Positions 1 through 9,427 of a DNA stretch of 64,000 nucleotides are shown here, piece by piece. The notes under the pieces are model-generated. The model searched no databases and was not told the origin of the DNA. It saw only the letters and a program-made list of their open reading frames with translations. The position numbers and the translations under genes are program-made. The stretch is taken from the NCBI RefSeq assembly GCF_016907915.1, contig NZ_JAFBCW010000012.1, positions 1 to 64,000 of the forward strand, written 5' to 3'. Within the stretch, counting starts at the first letter, position 1. Every line of letters starts with the position of its first letter. The stretch comes from Desulforadius tongensis. GTDB taxonomy: Bacteria > Bacillota > Desulfotomaculia > Desulfotomaculales > Desulfohalotomaculaceae.

Positions 1-76
<76 letters not shown>

Positions 77-217
77 TATCTATGGATAAGCTCTTCCAGC
101 TCTCCTGTTCAATATAAAATATCCATTGGCTTTATCGCCCTTGACATCCATCTCTCACTGTTTAGTTTTCAAGGATCGCTGCCAGTTTTTGGGCCGCCTG
201 GTTCAGCGGCAGGATTT

Positions 218-246
218 AGTTTAACATCTTTGTCCCTTAATGTCAA
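218..246 (-). promoter_or_regulatory. rRNA operon promoter
   Basis: On the minus strand TTGACA (246-241) and TAAACT (223-218) are separated by exactly 17 bp, close to the sigma-A consensus, about 140 nt upstream of the 16S gene. The leader in between (about 150-178) carries the CTTGAAAAC...AACAG type of sequence common in Firmicute rRNA leaders. The remainder of 77-348 shows no gene. A second rrn promoter was not recognised. Confidence 0.8.
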
Positions 247-348
247 CTGGTATTTTTAATTTTTTTGCCCGCTGCTTTTTGGGATCAGCAGTTTTAAATT
301 GTATTACACCGGGAAAATTACTTCAACAATCAATTTTTGGTAATTTGA

Positions 349-1716
349 TTATCTTATCTTTATAACAGGAAAACGATTCGGCAGGCTGATACCAGCCTTT
401 TTCAACAGCACCGCTGCTCTTTGCTGTGCCTGCTGCAGTATTTCTTCTTCATTAACGGTGAGAATTTTTTTATCCCGCATCAACCATTGACCGTCGCACA
501 TAGAAGATTCCACGTTACTAGAATGCATGGCATAAACCAGGTTGGCAACGGGGTCATGCAGCGGCAGGGTCCCGGCACTGGCAGGGTTGATGATAATCAA
601 GTCCGCCTTTTTACCCGGTTCCAGCGATCCAATTTGATCTTCCCACAGTACACAGCGGGCACCGTTGACAGTGGCCATTTCCAGTACTTTTTCCGCCGGT
701 AAAACCTCGGGGTTAAGGGTACGTCCCTTATGAATCAGTGTGGTCAGGTACATTTCGCTCATCATATCCATGCGGTTATTACAGGGAGCACCATCTGTAC
801 CAATGGAAACACTAATACCCCTGGCCAGCATTTCCGGCACCCGGGCAAAGCCCAGTACCTTCATGGCAGCAGCAGGATTGTGAGATACTTTCACATTATA
901 CAGTGCAAAAAGGTCTATTTCTCTATCTGTCAGCCAAACAGTATGTACCGCCAAAAAGTTTTCATCCAGTACACCTAATCTTGCCAAGTGCTCCACCGTG
1001 GTAAGACCGCGCTGTTCCCTGCTAAAACGTACTTCTTCATTAATTTCTGCCACATGCATATGAATGCCCACACGGTATTTATCTGCCAGCGTTTTTGTTC
1101 TTGTGATTAGTTCATCAGAGTTATTAAATATAGTGCGTAAACTAAACCACACCCTGATGCGGCCATTTGCCCGGCCGTGCCAGCGTTTGATAAGCTCCTC
1201 TTGTTTATGCAGGGCAGTGTCAGTGCTTTCCTGCCAGTTGGCCGGCAGTCCTTCACCGCAGTCCATGGTGGAACGGGATAAAATTCCCCGGATACCTATT
1301 TTTTCAACGGCTTTACCCATGCCGTCCACTTCCTGCCCCCCGGCTTCGGCAAAGGTGGTAACACCGGAATGTATCATCTCTAAACAGCAGGCCAGGGATG
1401 AAATATATGAATCTTCTAAGTCCATGCTGCTTTCATAGGGCCAAATGCGTTTACGCAGCCATGTTAAAAGGTCTACATCATCCCCGATACCGCGACCCAA
1501 CTGCTGGGATAAATGAACATGGGTGTTAATTAAACCGGGCATAACTATTTTCCCGCTGGCATCAACTATTTCGGCACTGCTGTTGATTTGCTCCGCCTGT
1601 ACCCGGCCCACCGCCGCTATTTTATCGTTTTCTACCAGGACATCACCGTTTTCAAACACTTGTCTTTCGGAATTCATAGATATGACATAGCCGTTTTTTA
1701 TCAGTATCTGCCTCAT
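349..1716 (-). CDS. amidohydrolase, MTA/SAH deaminase family
   Basis: This 455-residue metal-dependent hydrolase belongs to the amidohydrolase superfamily branch that holds 5'-methylthioadenosine/S-adenosylhomocysteine deaminases and triazine chlorohydrolases. Visible motifs are the metal-binding HVHL after MPGLINT (near residue 67), the HMH pair (about 220), a further His in AVHTVW (about 258) and the late Asp in GTDGAPCNN (about 308). The length is usual for the family. It probably deaminates an adenine nucleoside by-product of methylation, releasing ammonia; the exact substrate cannot be read from the sequence. It stands alone between the DtxR-type regulator gene and the rRNA promoter, and all three point leftwards. 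Confidence 0.85.
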   Translation of the reverse strand: MRQILIKNGYVISMNSERQVFENGDVLVENDKIAAVGRVQAEQINSSAEIVDASGKIVMPGLINTHVHLSQQLGRGIGDDVDLLTWLRKRIWPYESSMDLEDSYISSLACCLEMIHSGVTTFAEAGGQEVDGMGKAVEKIGIRGILSRSTMDCGEGLPANWQESTDTALHKQEELIKRWHGRANGRIRVWFSLRTIFNNSDELITRTKTLADKYRVGIHMHVAEINEEVRFSREQRGLTTVEHLARLGVLDENFLAVHTVWLTDREIDLFALYNVKVSHNPAAAMKVLGFARVPEMLARGISVSIGTDGAPCNNRMDMMSEMYLTTLIHKGRTLNPEVLPAEKVLEMATVNGARCVLWEDQIGSLEPGKKADLIIINPASAGTLPLHDPVANLVYAMHSSNVESSMCDGQWLMRDKKILTVNEEEILQQAQQRAAVLLKKAGISLPNRFPVIKIR

Positions 1717-1889
1717 AATCTATCTCCTTATAATTATTTTTTCGATTAAATTCTACATAAAGCAAATATTCCCTTTTTACCGGGATTTTTAAAGACGGAA
1801 AACAATGGGATGAAAAAAGACAGGTTTGAAATTGTTCACCTGCCATTGTAAACCCGCTGATATGTTTTATAGTACTGCGGTGAATTTTA

Positions 1890-2342
1890 CTATTTTCCTG
1901 CATACCCGTTAATCAACCCCAGCCCCTTTTCCTTCCGATAACGACAATGTTCTAAAAATTTTTTCCGGCATTCCTTGTTATTTTCTAAAAAGTCCAACAA
2001 GCTTTCTATCGCCCTGATGGTGGGCAGTGATAAATAATGTTCCATGGCTTCCGCTTCCGCTTTAACATCACACTGGGAATTTATTGCTTTTAAAAAATTC
2101 TGCAGTATACCGTTTCTTTCTACCAAAAATTTTCCCACCCGGCGCCCTTTTTCCGTTAAAACCAGTTCTCTATACTTTTTATATATTAAGTAATCTTTCT
2201 CACTTAACTTGCGAATGGCATTATTAACCGAGGGCATTGTTACATCTAAACAGGAAGCAATATCGCTAACCCGAACCACATCGTTATGTAGTGAAAAGCG
2301 ATAAATTTCTTCCAAGTAATCCTCCAGGCTGGGTGACAGCAT
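1890..2342 (-). CDS. DtxR/MntR-family metal-dependent regulator
   Basis: A 150-residue regulator with an N-terminal winged helix (residues about 1-70, starting LSPSLEDYLEEIY, typical for MntR/IdeR) and a helical dimerisation and metal-binding domain. There is no C-terminal SH3-like domain, which fits the short MntR type. Such proteins bind Mn2+ or Fe2+ and repress metal transporter genes. No metal transporter is adjacent, although two feo clusters lie 8-14 kb away. It is divergent from the trmO-like gene, so the 152-nt gap (2343-2494) must hold both promoters. Whether it senses Mn or Fe cannot be decided here. Confidence 0.85.
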   Translation of the reverse strand: MLSPSLEDYLEEIYRFSLHNDVVRVSDIASCLDVTMPSVNNAIRKLSEKDYLIYKKYRELVLTEKGRRVGKFLVERNGILQNFLKAINSQCDVKAEAEAMEHYLSLPTIRAIESLLDFLENNKECRKKFLEHCRYRKEKGLGLINGYAGK

Positions 2343-2494
2343 TGAAACTCCCCCCTATTTTATTGCGGATACCCTTGTATAACATTTTACGTTGCAATCT
2401 CTATAAAATTACTTCCTCTATAAAAAACATTTGATTGGTATAAAGTTATAATTTAAAATAATTGTATAAAAATTTTTAACTTGGAGGGATATTA

Positions 2495-2980
2495 GTGGCA
2501 GAAATAAAATACAAACCCATTGGGATAATTCATTCACCTTATAAAGATACAAAGGGAATGCCTATACAACCCACCGGAGCTCAAGGTGTAAAAGGAACCA
2601 TAGAAATAAGCCCGCAGTACGCCGAAGGATTAAAGGATATAGATGGATTCTCCCACGTTTTTTTAATCTATCACTTTCATCTCTCTAAAGGATACTCATT
2701 AACCGTTAAACCATTTCTAGACAATGATTTACACGGTGTATTTGCAACCAGAGCACCCAGGCGTCCCAATTCCATCGGGATATCGGTGGTTAAAATTTTA
2801 AAAGTTGAGGGAAATATCATACATATTGAAGACGTTGATATTTTAGACGGTACACCTTTACTGGATATTAAACCCTGTGTACCGGAGTTTGATTTCCGGA
2901 AAGTAGAAAAGACCGGATGGCTTTCTAAAACAGCCGGCAGAGTTTCTGAGGTTAAGGCAGATGAGCGGTTCTGTAAGTAA
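2495..2980 (+). CDS. trmO: tRNA (N6-threonylcarbamoyladenosine-A37) methyltransferase, TrmO/TsaA family
   Basis: This 161-residue protein matches the TsaA/TrmO (YaeB-like) fold, which uses S-adenosylmethionine to N6-methylate t6A37 in tRNA-Thr. Diagnostic stretches are the N-terminal PIGIIHSPY, DIDGFSHVFLIYHFH and the RAPRRPNSIGIS loop near residue 90, followed by VDILDGTPLLDIKPCVPEFD. The start is GTG with TTGGAGGGAT just upstream. In anaerobes short TsaA proteins also sit beside molybdenum or other metal genes, so the tRNA role is inferred from the family. It is one of few rightward genes here and forms a single-gene unit. Confidence 0.85.
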   Translation: MAEIKYKPIGIIHSPYKDTKGMPIQPTGAQGVKGTIEISPQYAEGLKDIDGFSHVFLIYHFHLSKGYSLTVKPFLDNDLHGVFATRAPRRPNSIGISVVKILKVEGNIIHIEDVDILDGTPLLDIKPCVPEFDFRKVEKTGWLSKTAGRVSEVKADERFCK

Positions 2981-3037
2981 ACAAAGCAGTGCCAGAGCAG
3001 CGAGCACCGCTTATACAGCATTTTCGGTTTATGCTTT

Positions 3038-3772
3038 TTATTCAACCCTGTTGCACACATATAATCCCCACCCGGTAAACAGCAGCAGGTAAGCAATCTG
3101 TACCGCCGGTGCCCAGAGAGGTATTTCACCGCCCAAAGCCACAGCTCTCAACCCTTGACTGGCCGGAGTTAACGGCAGCACATTTATCACATGGCGCATT
3201 ATTTCCGGTACCCTGTCTAAAGAGAAAAATGTACCGCAAATAAATATCATTGGCGTAATAACAAAATTGTTAAACCTGGCCATGTCGGGGTGGGATTTTA
3301 TTTTCAAGGCCACCAGAAAACCCAGGCTGGAAAATACCAGGCAGTTTAAAAACATCAGTGCCAAAAACAGGACATTTATTTCCAGCCTGGCACCAAAAAT
3401 AAAAGAAATGGTGATAATTATCAGCGCTGCATATATTCCCCTCATAGCACCAGCTACAATTTTGCCGGCGGCAAAGGATAAAATAGTAATCGGGGCCACC
3501 ATATACTCTTCCAGCGTCTTGTCATATAAGCGAGCAATGGAAAGCGGAGTGGCAATGGCATTAAAACTGGTGTTCATGGTACTTAAAGCAACAATACCGG
3601 GAACCAAAAAGTTGATATAATCAACACCACTTAAATTTACAGACCTGCCCAACCCCCAGCCAAAGGTTATCAAATATAACAGGGGGGCCACCATAGAACT
3701 GGTGGTAATGGTCCAAAAGCGGCGTTTAAAAAACAAGTACTCTCTCCACAACACTGCCAAAAATCCGGACAT
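3038..3772 (-). CDS. ABC-2 type transporter permease
   Basis: A 244-residue integral membrane protein with about six hydrophobic helices and the pattern of ABC-2/DrrB-type export permeases (an N-terminal cytoplasmic stretch, then VAPLLYLITFGWGLG and a central LVPGIVALSTMNTSFN). It pairs with the ATPase gene immediately upstream (3 bp apart, same strand), so the two form one exporter. Relatives move drugs, lipids or polysaccharide precursors. Nothing nearby identifies the substrate. Confidence 0.88.
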   Translation of the reverse strand: MSGFLAVLWREYLFFKRRFWTITTSSMVAPLLYLITFGWGLGRSVNLSGVDYINFLVPGIVALSTMNTSFNAIATPLSIARLYDKTLEEYMVAPITILSFAAGKIVAGAMRGIYAALIIITISFIFGARLEINVLFLALMFLNCLVFSSLGFLVALKIKSHPDMARFNNFVITPMIFICGTFFSLDRVPEIMRHVINVLPLTPASQGLRAVALGGEIPLWAPAVQIAYLLLFTGWGLYVCNRVE

Positions 3773-3775
3773 TGC

Positions 3776-4621
3776 TCATTCACTCTTTTCCTCAGTTAAT
3801 TTAACAAAGATGTCTTCTAGTCTGCTTTGTCTTACAGTTATCCCTTCCCCCATTGAAGAAGCCGCTTTCAGTGCTTCTTTTTGATCTTTATAAAAATACA
3901 AAACCGTCTTATCGTTGTAAAACTGTTCTACTACAACAGGCCCCACCATATTCTTGAGTTCATCCAGGGAACCGCTCATTAACAGCCTTCCCTTTTTTAA
4001 CAAACCTATTTTAGTGCATAAAGCCTCGGCTTCTTCTAAATAATGGGTGGTTAAAACAATGGTAATACCCCTTTTGTGCAGACCCTTAATTAAATCCCAA
4101 ACCTTCCGCCGGGAAGAAACATCCAAACCCACCGTGGGCTCATCCAACAACAAAATTGCCGGTTTGTGCATCAGTGCCCTGGCAATGAGCAGTTTGCGCT
4201 TCATTCCACCGGATAGTTTGCCGACTTGGGTATCGGCTTTATCTGTAAGCCTAGTAAAATCCAGCAGTTCTTTTATCCTGCCTGCGGATTCCTTTTTAGG
4301 TATTCCGTACAACATACCATGCAGCTGCAAGTTTTCTACAACGGTTAATTCCGGTTCCAGATTATTGTGCTGGGGTACCAATCCTATTTGAGATTTAAAT
4401 TTGGTATTATTGCGGTTTACAGGCTCACCGGCCACCAGCACCCGGCCGGAGGTAGGTACGGTAAGGGCACTGATAATACGTATCAGTGTTGTTTTACCCG
4501 CACCGTTGGGACCCAGCAAGCCGAAGAATTCCCCTTCTTTAATATGTAAGGACAGGCTGTCCAGCGAAACGGTATCGCCATATCTTTTGGTCACCTGATC
4601 TAACGCTATCAATTCAGTCAC
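3776..4621 (-). CDS. ABC transporter ATP-binding protein
   Basis: A complete ABC ATPase of 281 residues. It has Walker A GPNGAGKTT (about 38-46), Q-loop VPQHNN, signature LSGGMKRKL, Walker B AILLLDEPTVGLD and the switch His in LTTHYLEEAE. The length and the C-terminal extension fit the DrrA/CcmA-like exporters that work with ABC-2 permeases. It is first in a two-gene operon with the permease gene. The substrate is unknown. Confidence 0.92.
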   Translation of the reverse strand: MTELIALDQVTKRYGDTVSLDSLSLHIKEGEFFGLLGPNGAGKTTLIRIISALTVPTSGRVLVAGEPVNRNNTKFKSQIGLVPQHNNLEPELTVVENLQLHGMLYGIPKKESAGRIKELLDFTRLTDKADTQVGKLSGGMKRKLLIARALMHKPAILLLDEPTVGLDVSSRRKVWDLIKGLHKRGITIVLTTHYLEEAEALCTKIGLLKKGRLLMSGSLDELKNMVGPVVVEQFYNDKTVLYFYKDQKEALKAASSMGEGITVRQSRLEDIFVKLTEEKSE

Positions 4622-4685
4622 TTCCGTCTTTTTAAGGAAATACTTTTATTTATTATAATCATAGCATTTCCCGAAAATGAATTAT

Positions 4686-4714
4686 ATACGGGTTCGATAA
4701 AATCGAACCCGTAT
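4686..4714 (-). terminator. terminator after cbiK
   Basis: A perfect 13-bp inverted repeat with a 3-nt loop (ATACGGGTTCGAT / ATCGAACCCGTAT) begins six nt past the cbiK stop codon. On the minus strand it is followed by a moderately T-rich stretch. It separates the cobalamin genes from the ABC exporter operon. Confidence 0.75.
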
Positions 4715-4719
4715 GCAAA

Positions 4720-5643
4720 TTAGTTATCCAGCTGAGCAATGGCATCTTTAACATGTTGTACATAAATATCCTGAATGGCGGGATTCTCTCCTAAGCCGTG
4801 GAGGTAAGTTTCCACTGTATACTCATCTTTAAGCTGCATTTTCCAAGATTCTTTTTCATCTCCCGCCAGGTCGTTTTGGGCGTGATCACCGGCCACCAGC
4901 ATAAAGGGCATCAGAATAACACTCTTTATATCCTTAGCCGCCAACTGTTCCTTGATATCTTCCAATGTAGGTTCAGCTTCAACTGTGCCCACAAATATAT
5001 TCAGGTTGGCTTTATTTATTTCCTGCTGGAATTTATCATAGCAGGCATTTGCTTCATGGTGAGTACCGTGACCCATCAACAGCACGGCCTGGTTTTCTGC
5101 CAGTTCGGGAATTTGTTCTTTTAATGCCTCTAAAGCAATGGCATAGTCATTGGGATTGCTTTCGCTGCCAAGCAGCGGTCTGCCCAGTACAATTTGTTCA
5201 AAGGCTTTTTCTGCAGCAAATTTATCCACAATAATTTTTACTTCATCGTACTCTGCACCGGGTATTATATGCAGCGGTTGTACCACTACCTGCTTGTAAC
5301 CTTCTTCTTTCAATTTTGTCAGCGCCTGTTCAGGATTGTCAATGGACAGTCCATCTCTTTGAGCCAGTTTTTTAATAATGAACTCGGAGGTAAATGCTCG
5401 ACGTATTTCGTAATCTTTAAAGGTATTTTTTATTTTGTTTTCAACACTTTCAATGCAGGCTTTTCTGGCTTCCGGGTAACTGGTTCCAAAGCTAACTACT
5501 AAAATAGCTTTTTTATCTTTCACCTGTGAACTTGTTTCCTGTGCTTCCCTTTCTGCACCGCAGCCGGCAAGAAGCACTGCCATCATTACTGCAGCCAGTA
5601 CTAATGCAGCAAATTTTTTAACAGCCTTCATTTTGTAAAACAT
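4720..5643 (-). CDS. cbiK: sirohydrochlorin cobaltochelatase CbiK, exported lipoprotein type
   Basis: CbiK inserts Co2+ into sirohydrochlorin in the anaerobic B12 pathway. The 307-residue protein shows family motifs VVSFGTSYPEARKACIESVE near residue 50, the metal-ligand His in QPLHIIPGAEYDE and a His-rich MGHGTHHEAN. Unusually, it begins with a signal peptide ending in a lipobox (VLLAGCGAE, Cys about residue 28), so it is predicted to be a membrane-anchored lipoprotein outside the cytoplasm. Periplasmic CbiK variants are known in Desulfovibrio. An extracytoplasmic chelatase is odd for a biosynthetic step, so a role in tetrapyrrole or metal handling is also possible. It lies 111 nt behind cobI and is probably under the same riboswitch. 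Confidence 0.88.
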   Translation of the reverse strand: MFYKMKAVKKFAALVLAAVMMAVLLAGCGAEREAQETSSQVKDKKAILVVSFGTSYPEARKACIESVENKIKNTFKDYEIRRAFTSEFIIKKLAQRDGLSIDNPEQALTKLKEEGYKQVVVQPLHIIPGAEYDEVKIIVDKFAAEKAFEQIVLGRPLLGSESNPNDYAIALEALKEQIPELAENQAVLLMGHGTHHEANACYDKFQQEINKANLNIFVGTVEAEPTLEDIKEQLAAKDIKSVILMPFMLVAGDHAQNDLAGDEKESWKMQLKDEYTVETYLHGLGENPAIQDIYVQHVKDAIAQLDN

Positions 5644-5754
5644 CTCCCTTCAATTATCTTAAAAATAAAATTTTCAGCACCAGCCGGCGCCATTTGTACC
5701 GCTCTTAATGCAAAATTTTTATTACCCGGCAATGCCGCTTGGTTCATTACGGTT

Positions 5755-6468
5755 TTACTGATTTTTATTCAGGTATCTTCTAACTAAAATTGTAGATAAA
5801 TAATTGACCTTTTGTTCTCCATCTTTTTCCAGGTCGGTTACAATTTTTTCCCCTTCTAAACCACATTTACTGACCATAACTGCGTTTTTAATCAATCCCA
5901 ATTGTTTCAACTTATTAACCACTTGTTTATAATTCTTATAAACCTTGAGCAAAACCAAATTATTTGATGTGGACATCACCTCTTCCAGTTTTTTCTCATC
6001 TATAGTGGCCGGAACTACACACAGGATGTCATTCCCTTCTGCCAGCGGGTAGTTTAACCTGCCGCCAATGGCAGAAAAGGATGTCACTCCCGGTACTACT
6101 TTAATTGAATGACCGCAGCCTTCTAAAAGTCTTTGTATGTATATGAAGGTGCTGTAAAGCATGGGATCACCCAGGGTTAAAAATACAACCTTTTTCCCTT
6201 CATCCAGCAGCTGATTGATTATTTTTTTGTTGTTTTCCCAAGCGTCGAGTAATTTTTCCCGGTTATAAACCATGGGAAAAACTAATTCTAATATCTGGGT
6301 TGATTCATCGATATAGGGTTTGGCAATGGACAAAGCTGCACTTCCATCTTTTTTTTCTGTTTTAGGAGCCAGAATTACATCCGCTTGTTTTATTACATTT
6401 ACTGCTTTGACGGTTAATAACTCCGGATCCCCGGGACCCACCCCCACACCGTATAACACTCCTGCCAT
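5755..6468 (-). CDS. cbiL: precorrin-2 / cobalt-factor II C20-methyltransferase
   Basis: A 237-residue tetrapyrrole methylase. The N-terminal GVGPGDPELLTVKAVNVI, the FLTLGDPMLYSTFIYI loop near residue 100 and VPGVTSFSA are the SAM-binding signatures of CobI/CbiL enzymes, which methylate C20 of precorrin-2 or cobalt-factor II. It is the first gene after the B12 riboswitch and precedes cbiK. The rest of the cobalamin pathway is not in the window. The choice between CobI and CbiL substrates rests on the neighbouring cobaltochelatase, which implies early cobalt insertion. Confidence 0.9.
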   Translation of the reverse strand: MAGVLYGVGVGPGDPELLTVKAVNVIKQADVILAPKTEKKDGSAALSIAKPYIDESTQILELVFPMVYNREKLLDAWENNKKIINQLLDEGKKVVFLTLGDPMLYSTFIYIQRLLEGCGHSIKVVPGVTSFSAIGGRLNYPLAEGNDILCVVPATIDEKKLEEVMSTSNNLVLLKVYKNYKQVVNKLKQLGLIKNAVMVSKCGLEGEKIVTDLEKDGEQKVNYLSTILVRRYLNKNQ

Positions 6469-6529
6469 AATATCCTCCGTTTCTTTTATTGCTGCCTAAA
6501 AAATGGTATCTTACTAAGAAAGACATCAA

Positions 6530-6562
6530 CAAAATAAAAAACCCTTGACCTTTGGCCAGGGT
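6530..6562 (-). terminator. riboswitch-linked intrinsic terminator
   Basis: On the minus strand the hairpin ACCCTGGCC-AAA-GGTCAAGGGT, with one bulge and one G-U pair, is followed by TTTTTTATTTTG. It sits between the B12 aptamer and the cbiL start, the expected place for an expression platform that stops transcription when cobalamin is bound. Confidence 0.75.
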
Positions 6563-6694
6563 AATAATCGCAATGCATAACAATGAAAGCCGCGCTTAAA
6601 TTAGACATTAATTAGATAGGTGCTTTGGTAAGCAGCATATCTAAAAAACACACGCCAACTTAAGCATCAACCCTATTACCCGGAAGGTCGTGCT

Positions 6695-6866
6695 GAATAC
6701 CTGTTTAGGCAGGTTTCCTGACTTACGGCTCATCGCTCACTCTCACCTTCCCAGCATTTAACCAGTGGTATTCAAGAGCTGCTCACCGAATACAGTGGCC
6801 GGTCCGCCCGGGATTCTCACCCGCGTTCCCTTTTAACCTTCACCGGTGGTGAAGGCACCTAAACAT
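6695..6866 (-). promoter_or_regulatory. cobalamin riboswitch (AdoCbl aptamer)
   Basis: The minus strand carries the conserved order of cobalamin aptamer blocks: AGGTGCC at the 5' side, GGGAACGCGGGTGAGAATCC, GCGGACCGGCCACTG, a second CCACTG, and the B12 box region GAGCCGTAAGTCAGGAAACC. It lies about 230 nt upstream of cbiL with a terminator in between. It should repress cbiL and cbiK when cobalamin is plentiful. Confidence 0.95.
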
Positions 6867-7006
6867 TTTATGTAATTTAACATTATATTTATACCAATAT
6901 TTTCTTGGTTTGTCTATACAATTTTTTATAATTATTGTAAATTCCTTGCCTACAATAACAATTATTTCATATAATCAATTTGTACTGAATTAAAGGGGTG
7001 AAAGTA

Positions 7007-8170
7007 ATGCAGAATTTTATTTTTAGAAATCCCACTAAACTGGTATTTGGAAAAGATACTGTAAAAAACATCGGTACAGAAATTAATAATTCCGGCATTA
7101 AAAAAGTACTGCTGGTATACGGCAAAGGGTCTATTTTTAAAAATAAGGTTTATGAAACAGTAATCAGATCTTTAAAAAATGCCGGCATAGAAGCGGTGGA
7201 ACTGGGAGGCGTTAAGTCTAACCCCGTTCTGTCAAAAGTATACCAGGGTATTGAACTGGCCAAAAAAGAAAATGTGGAAGGGGTTTTAGCTGTGGGCGGC
7301 GGCAGTGTGATAGATACCGCCAAAACCATAGCGGCAGGTTTTTATATAACGGGTGATATATGGGACGTTTTCGAAAAAAAAACCCGGGTCAATAAAGCGC
7401 TGCCCATCTTTACTGTGTTAACCATTTCAGCCACTGGATCGGAAATGAACCCCGTCGGCGTAATAACTAAAGAAGAAGAAAATAAAAAATGGGGATTTGG
7501 CTCGCCTTACACCTACCCCAAAGTATCAATCATAGACCCCACGGTGCAGTTTTCCCTGCCCCCGCACCAGACCGTCTACGGTGCCATTGATGCCATGTCC
7601 CATGTTTTCGAGCTGTACTTTGGCAGCGAGGCGGATACCGGCGTACAGGATGAAATAGCGGAGGGAATAATCAGAACAATAATGAAGCACGTTCCGGTTC
7701 TTTTGAAAGAGCCTGATAACTATCAATCCCGGGCTCAATTGGCCTGGTGTGCAACCCTGGCTTTAAACGGAATTAACCAGGCCGGAAGGGTGCCGGGGGA
7801 TTGGGCCTGCCATGATATTGAACACTCGCTCAGCGCTTACTACGACATAGCTCACGGAGCAGGTCTGGCCATTATCATACCCGCCTGGATGAAATACGTT
7901 TATAAGGAAAACATGAATAAATTTGAACAATTTGCTGAAAGGATTTTTAATATCACCGGCGGACAGCAGGAAGATAAAATTATTCAGGCCATCAACTCAT
8001 TAAAAGCATTTTTCCAAAAGCTCAATGCCCCCACCACCTTAAAAGAAGTGGGAGTAAAATACAGCGACCTGGAAAAACTGGCTGAAAACACCGTTATCTC
8101 CGGTCCCAGGGGCAGGATAAAAAAACTATCTAAAAATGATATAGTAGAAATTTTAAAAGCAGCCTATTAA
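7007..8170 (+). CDS. iron-containing alcohol dehydrogenase (butanol dehydrogenase type)
   Basis: A 387-residue group III (Fe-dependent) alcohol dehydrogenase. It shows the NAD(P)-binding VGGGSVIDTAKTIA (about residue 95), TGSEMNPVGVIT, and metal ligands in GAIDAMSHVFE, HDIEHSLSAYYDIAHG and later residues. The sequence resembles clostridial NADPH-dependent butanol dehydrogenases (BdhA/YqdH). The likely start is the ATG at 7007, eight nt behind the Shine-Dalgarno AAAGGGG. A GTG nine nt further upstream lies inside that site and is less plausible. It is a single-gene unit divergent from the B12 riboswitch. Confidence 0.9.
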   Translation: MQNFIFRNPTKLVFGKDTVKNIGTEINNSGIKKVLLVYGKGSIFKNKVYETVIRSLKNAGIEAVELGGVKSNPVLSKVYQGIELAKKENVEGVLAVGGGSVIDTAKTIAAGFYITGDIWDVFEKKTRVNKALPIFTVLTISATGSEMNPVGVITKEEENKKWGFGSPYTYPKVSIIDPTVQFSLPPHQTVYGAIDAMSHVFELYFGSEADTGVQDEIAEGIIRTIMKHVPVLLKEPDNYQSRAQLAWCATLALNGINQAGRVPGDWACHDIEHSLSAYYDIAHGAGLAIIIPAWMKYVYKENMNKFEQFAERIFNITGGQQEDKIIQAINSLKAFFQKLNAPTTLKEVGVKYSDLEKLAENTVISGPRGRIKKLSKNDIVEILKAAY

Positions 8171-8178
8171 CAAACACT

Positions 8179-8211
8179 CCCCCACCGGATTTGCTGATTG
8201 CCCGGTGGGGG
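8179..8211. terminator. hairpin between convergent genes
   Basis: A 10-bp stem (CCCCCACCGG / CCGGTGGGGG) lies between the alcohol dehydrogenase and the HD-GYP gene, which converge. It probably serves as a bidirectional terminator, although the T-tract is weak on both sides. Confidence 0.55.
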
Positions 8212-8215
8212 GTAA

Positions 8216-9427
8216 TTAGGCGGATTTATTAACCAACCGGATAAACTTTTTTACCATATAAGGATCAAATTGCGTACCAGCCCCCTTTTCCATTTCTAAC
8301 ACTGCTGCATTAAAAGATAAAGCCCGGCGGTAAGCTCTGTGGGATCGCATGGCATCCCAGGCATCAGCAATGCAGGCAATACGCGCCTCAAAGGGAATAT
8401 CTTCGCCCTTTAATCCTTCAGGATATCCCCCGCCGTCATATCTCTCGTGATGATAGCGAACTACATTCAGTGCCCGGCCGAGAAAATCGATGGGTGACAG
8501 TATTTTGCTGCCAATAAGAGGATGAGTTTTTATTAATGCAAATTCTTCGTCGTTCAGCCGTCCTGTTTTGTTTAATATTTTTTCCGGTATGCCGATTTTC
8601 CCCACATCATGTAACAGCGCCCCATATCGTATATTAACTATCTCCGCGGGAGAAACTTTAAGTTCCTTGGCCAACGCCACAGACACCCGGGCTACGTTTT
8701 CGGAATGATTATGGGTATAGGCATCCTTGGCATCAATGGCAGAAACCAGGGCGCTGATAGTCTTCATGTACACGTCCTTACGCCCGTACTCGATATTTAA
8801 ACGGGCATTGTTTAATATTAAAGAAGCGTCACGGGCAAACTTAATTACTGTTTTGCACTGGTTTGGCGAATATTCAATTCCATGCTCGTCCTCACCATGG
8901 TGGCGGTGCATAAGAACCACCACACCTATAATTTCATCTGCATAACTTAAAGGGACCACCAGCATGGAACGAATAAAGGGATCGACAGAGCGTAAGCTGC
9001 TCAATAAATAATCACTTTCTGAACTGAGGTTGAGACAATAATCCAGCGGCAGCACATCGATAATTTTAAAATTATCGCTGACAAAGGATATTACCCTGTC
9101 AACCAGTTTTCCCCGGGAAAGCATCAACTCCATATTGTTGTTTTTCCTGTCGTATAGAAAAATACAACCAACTTCACTACCGGTTATTTCCATGGCCATA
9201 TCTAAAATCGATTTTATGGTTCCCTTAAAATCGCCACTTTTTATCAGCTGGGTAAATATCTCGTAAAGAAAGGTGACATCATTAAGCTTTCTTTTCAAAA
9301 TTTCATTTTGCTCCAGCAGTTCAGCATTACTTTTTTTTAACTCGTTATATAACTGTTCCCATCCCTTTGTATAATTAATTATTTCATCAGCAATGTTTTT
9401 AGTATTACAGCGAAACGTTTTTATCAC
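8216..9427 (-). CDS. GAF and HD-GYP domain protein, putative c-di-GMP phosphodiesterase
   Basis: A 403-residue signalling protein. A short coiled coil (about 20-50) precedes a GAF-like sensor domain (about 55-205) and a C-terminal HD-GYP domain with HDVGKIGIP, the [14 protein letters not shown] signature and [16 protein letters not shown] domains hydrolyse c-di-GMP, and all expected metal and substrate residues appear present. It overlaps the upstream chemoreceptor gene by 23 bp, so the two are translationally coupled and probably act in one pathway. The GAF ligand is unknown. Confidence 0.88.
   Translation of the reverse strand: MIKTFRCNTKNIADEIINYTKGWEQLYNELKKSNAELLEQNEILKRKLNDVTFLYEIFTQLIKSGDFKGTIKSILDMAMEITGSEVGCIFLYDRKNNNMELMLSRGKLVDRVISFVSDNFKIIDVLPLDYCLNLSSESDYLLSSLRSVDPFIRSMLVVPLSYADEIIGVVVLMHRHHGEDEHGIEYSPNQCKTVIKFARDASLILNNARLNIEYGRKDVYMKTISALVSAIDAKDAYTHNHSENVARVSVALAKELKVSPAEIVNIRYGALLHDVGKIGIPEKILNKTGRLNDEEFALIKTHPLIGSKILSPIDFLGRALNVVRYHHERYDGGGYPEGLKGEDIPFEARIACIADAWDAMRSHRAYRRALSFNAAVLEMEKGAGTQFDPYMVKKFIRLVNKSA

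Noticed and set aside
1652-1903. Small minus-strand frame between the amidohydrolase and DtxR-like genes
   Set aside because: It overlaps both neighbours, has no ribosome site and no recognisable sequence.
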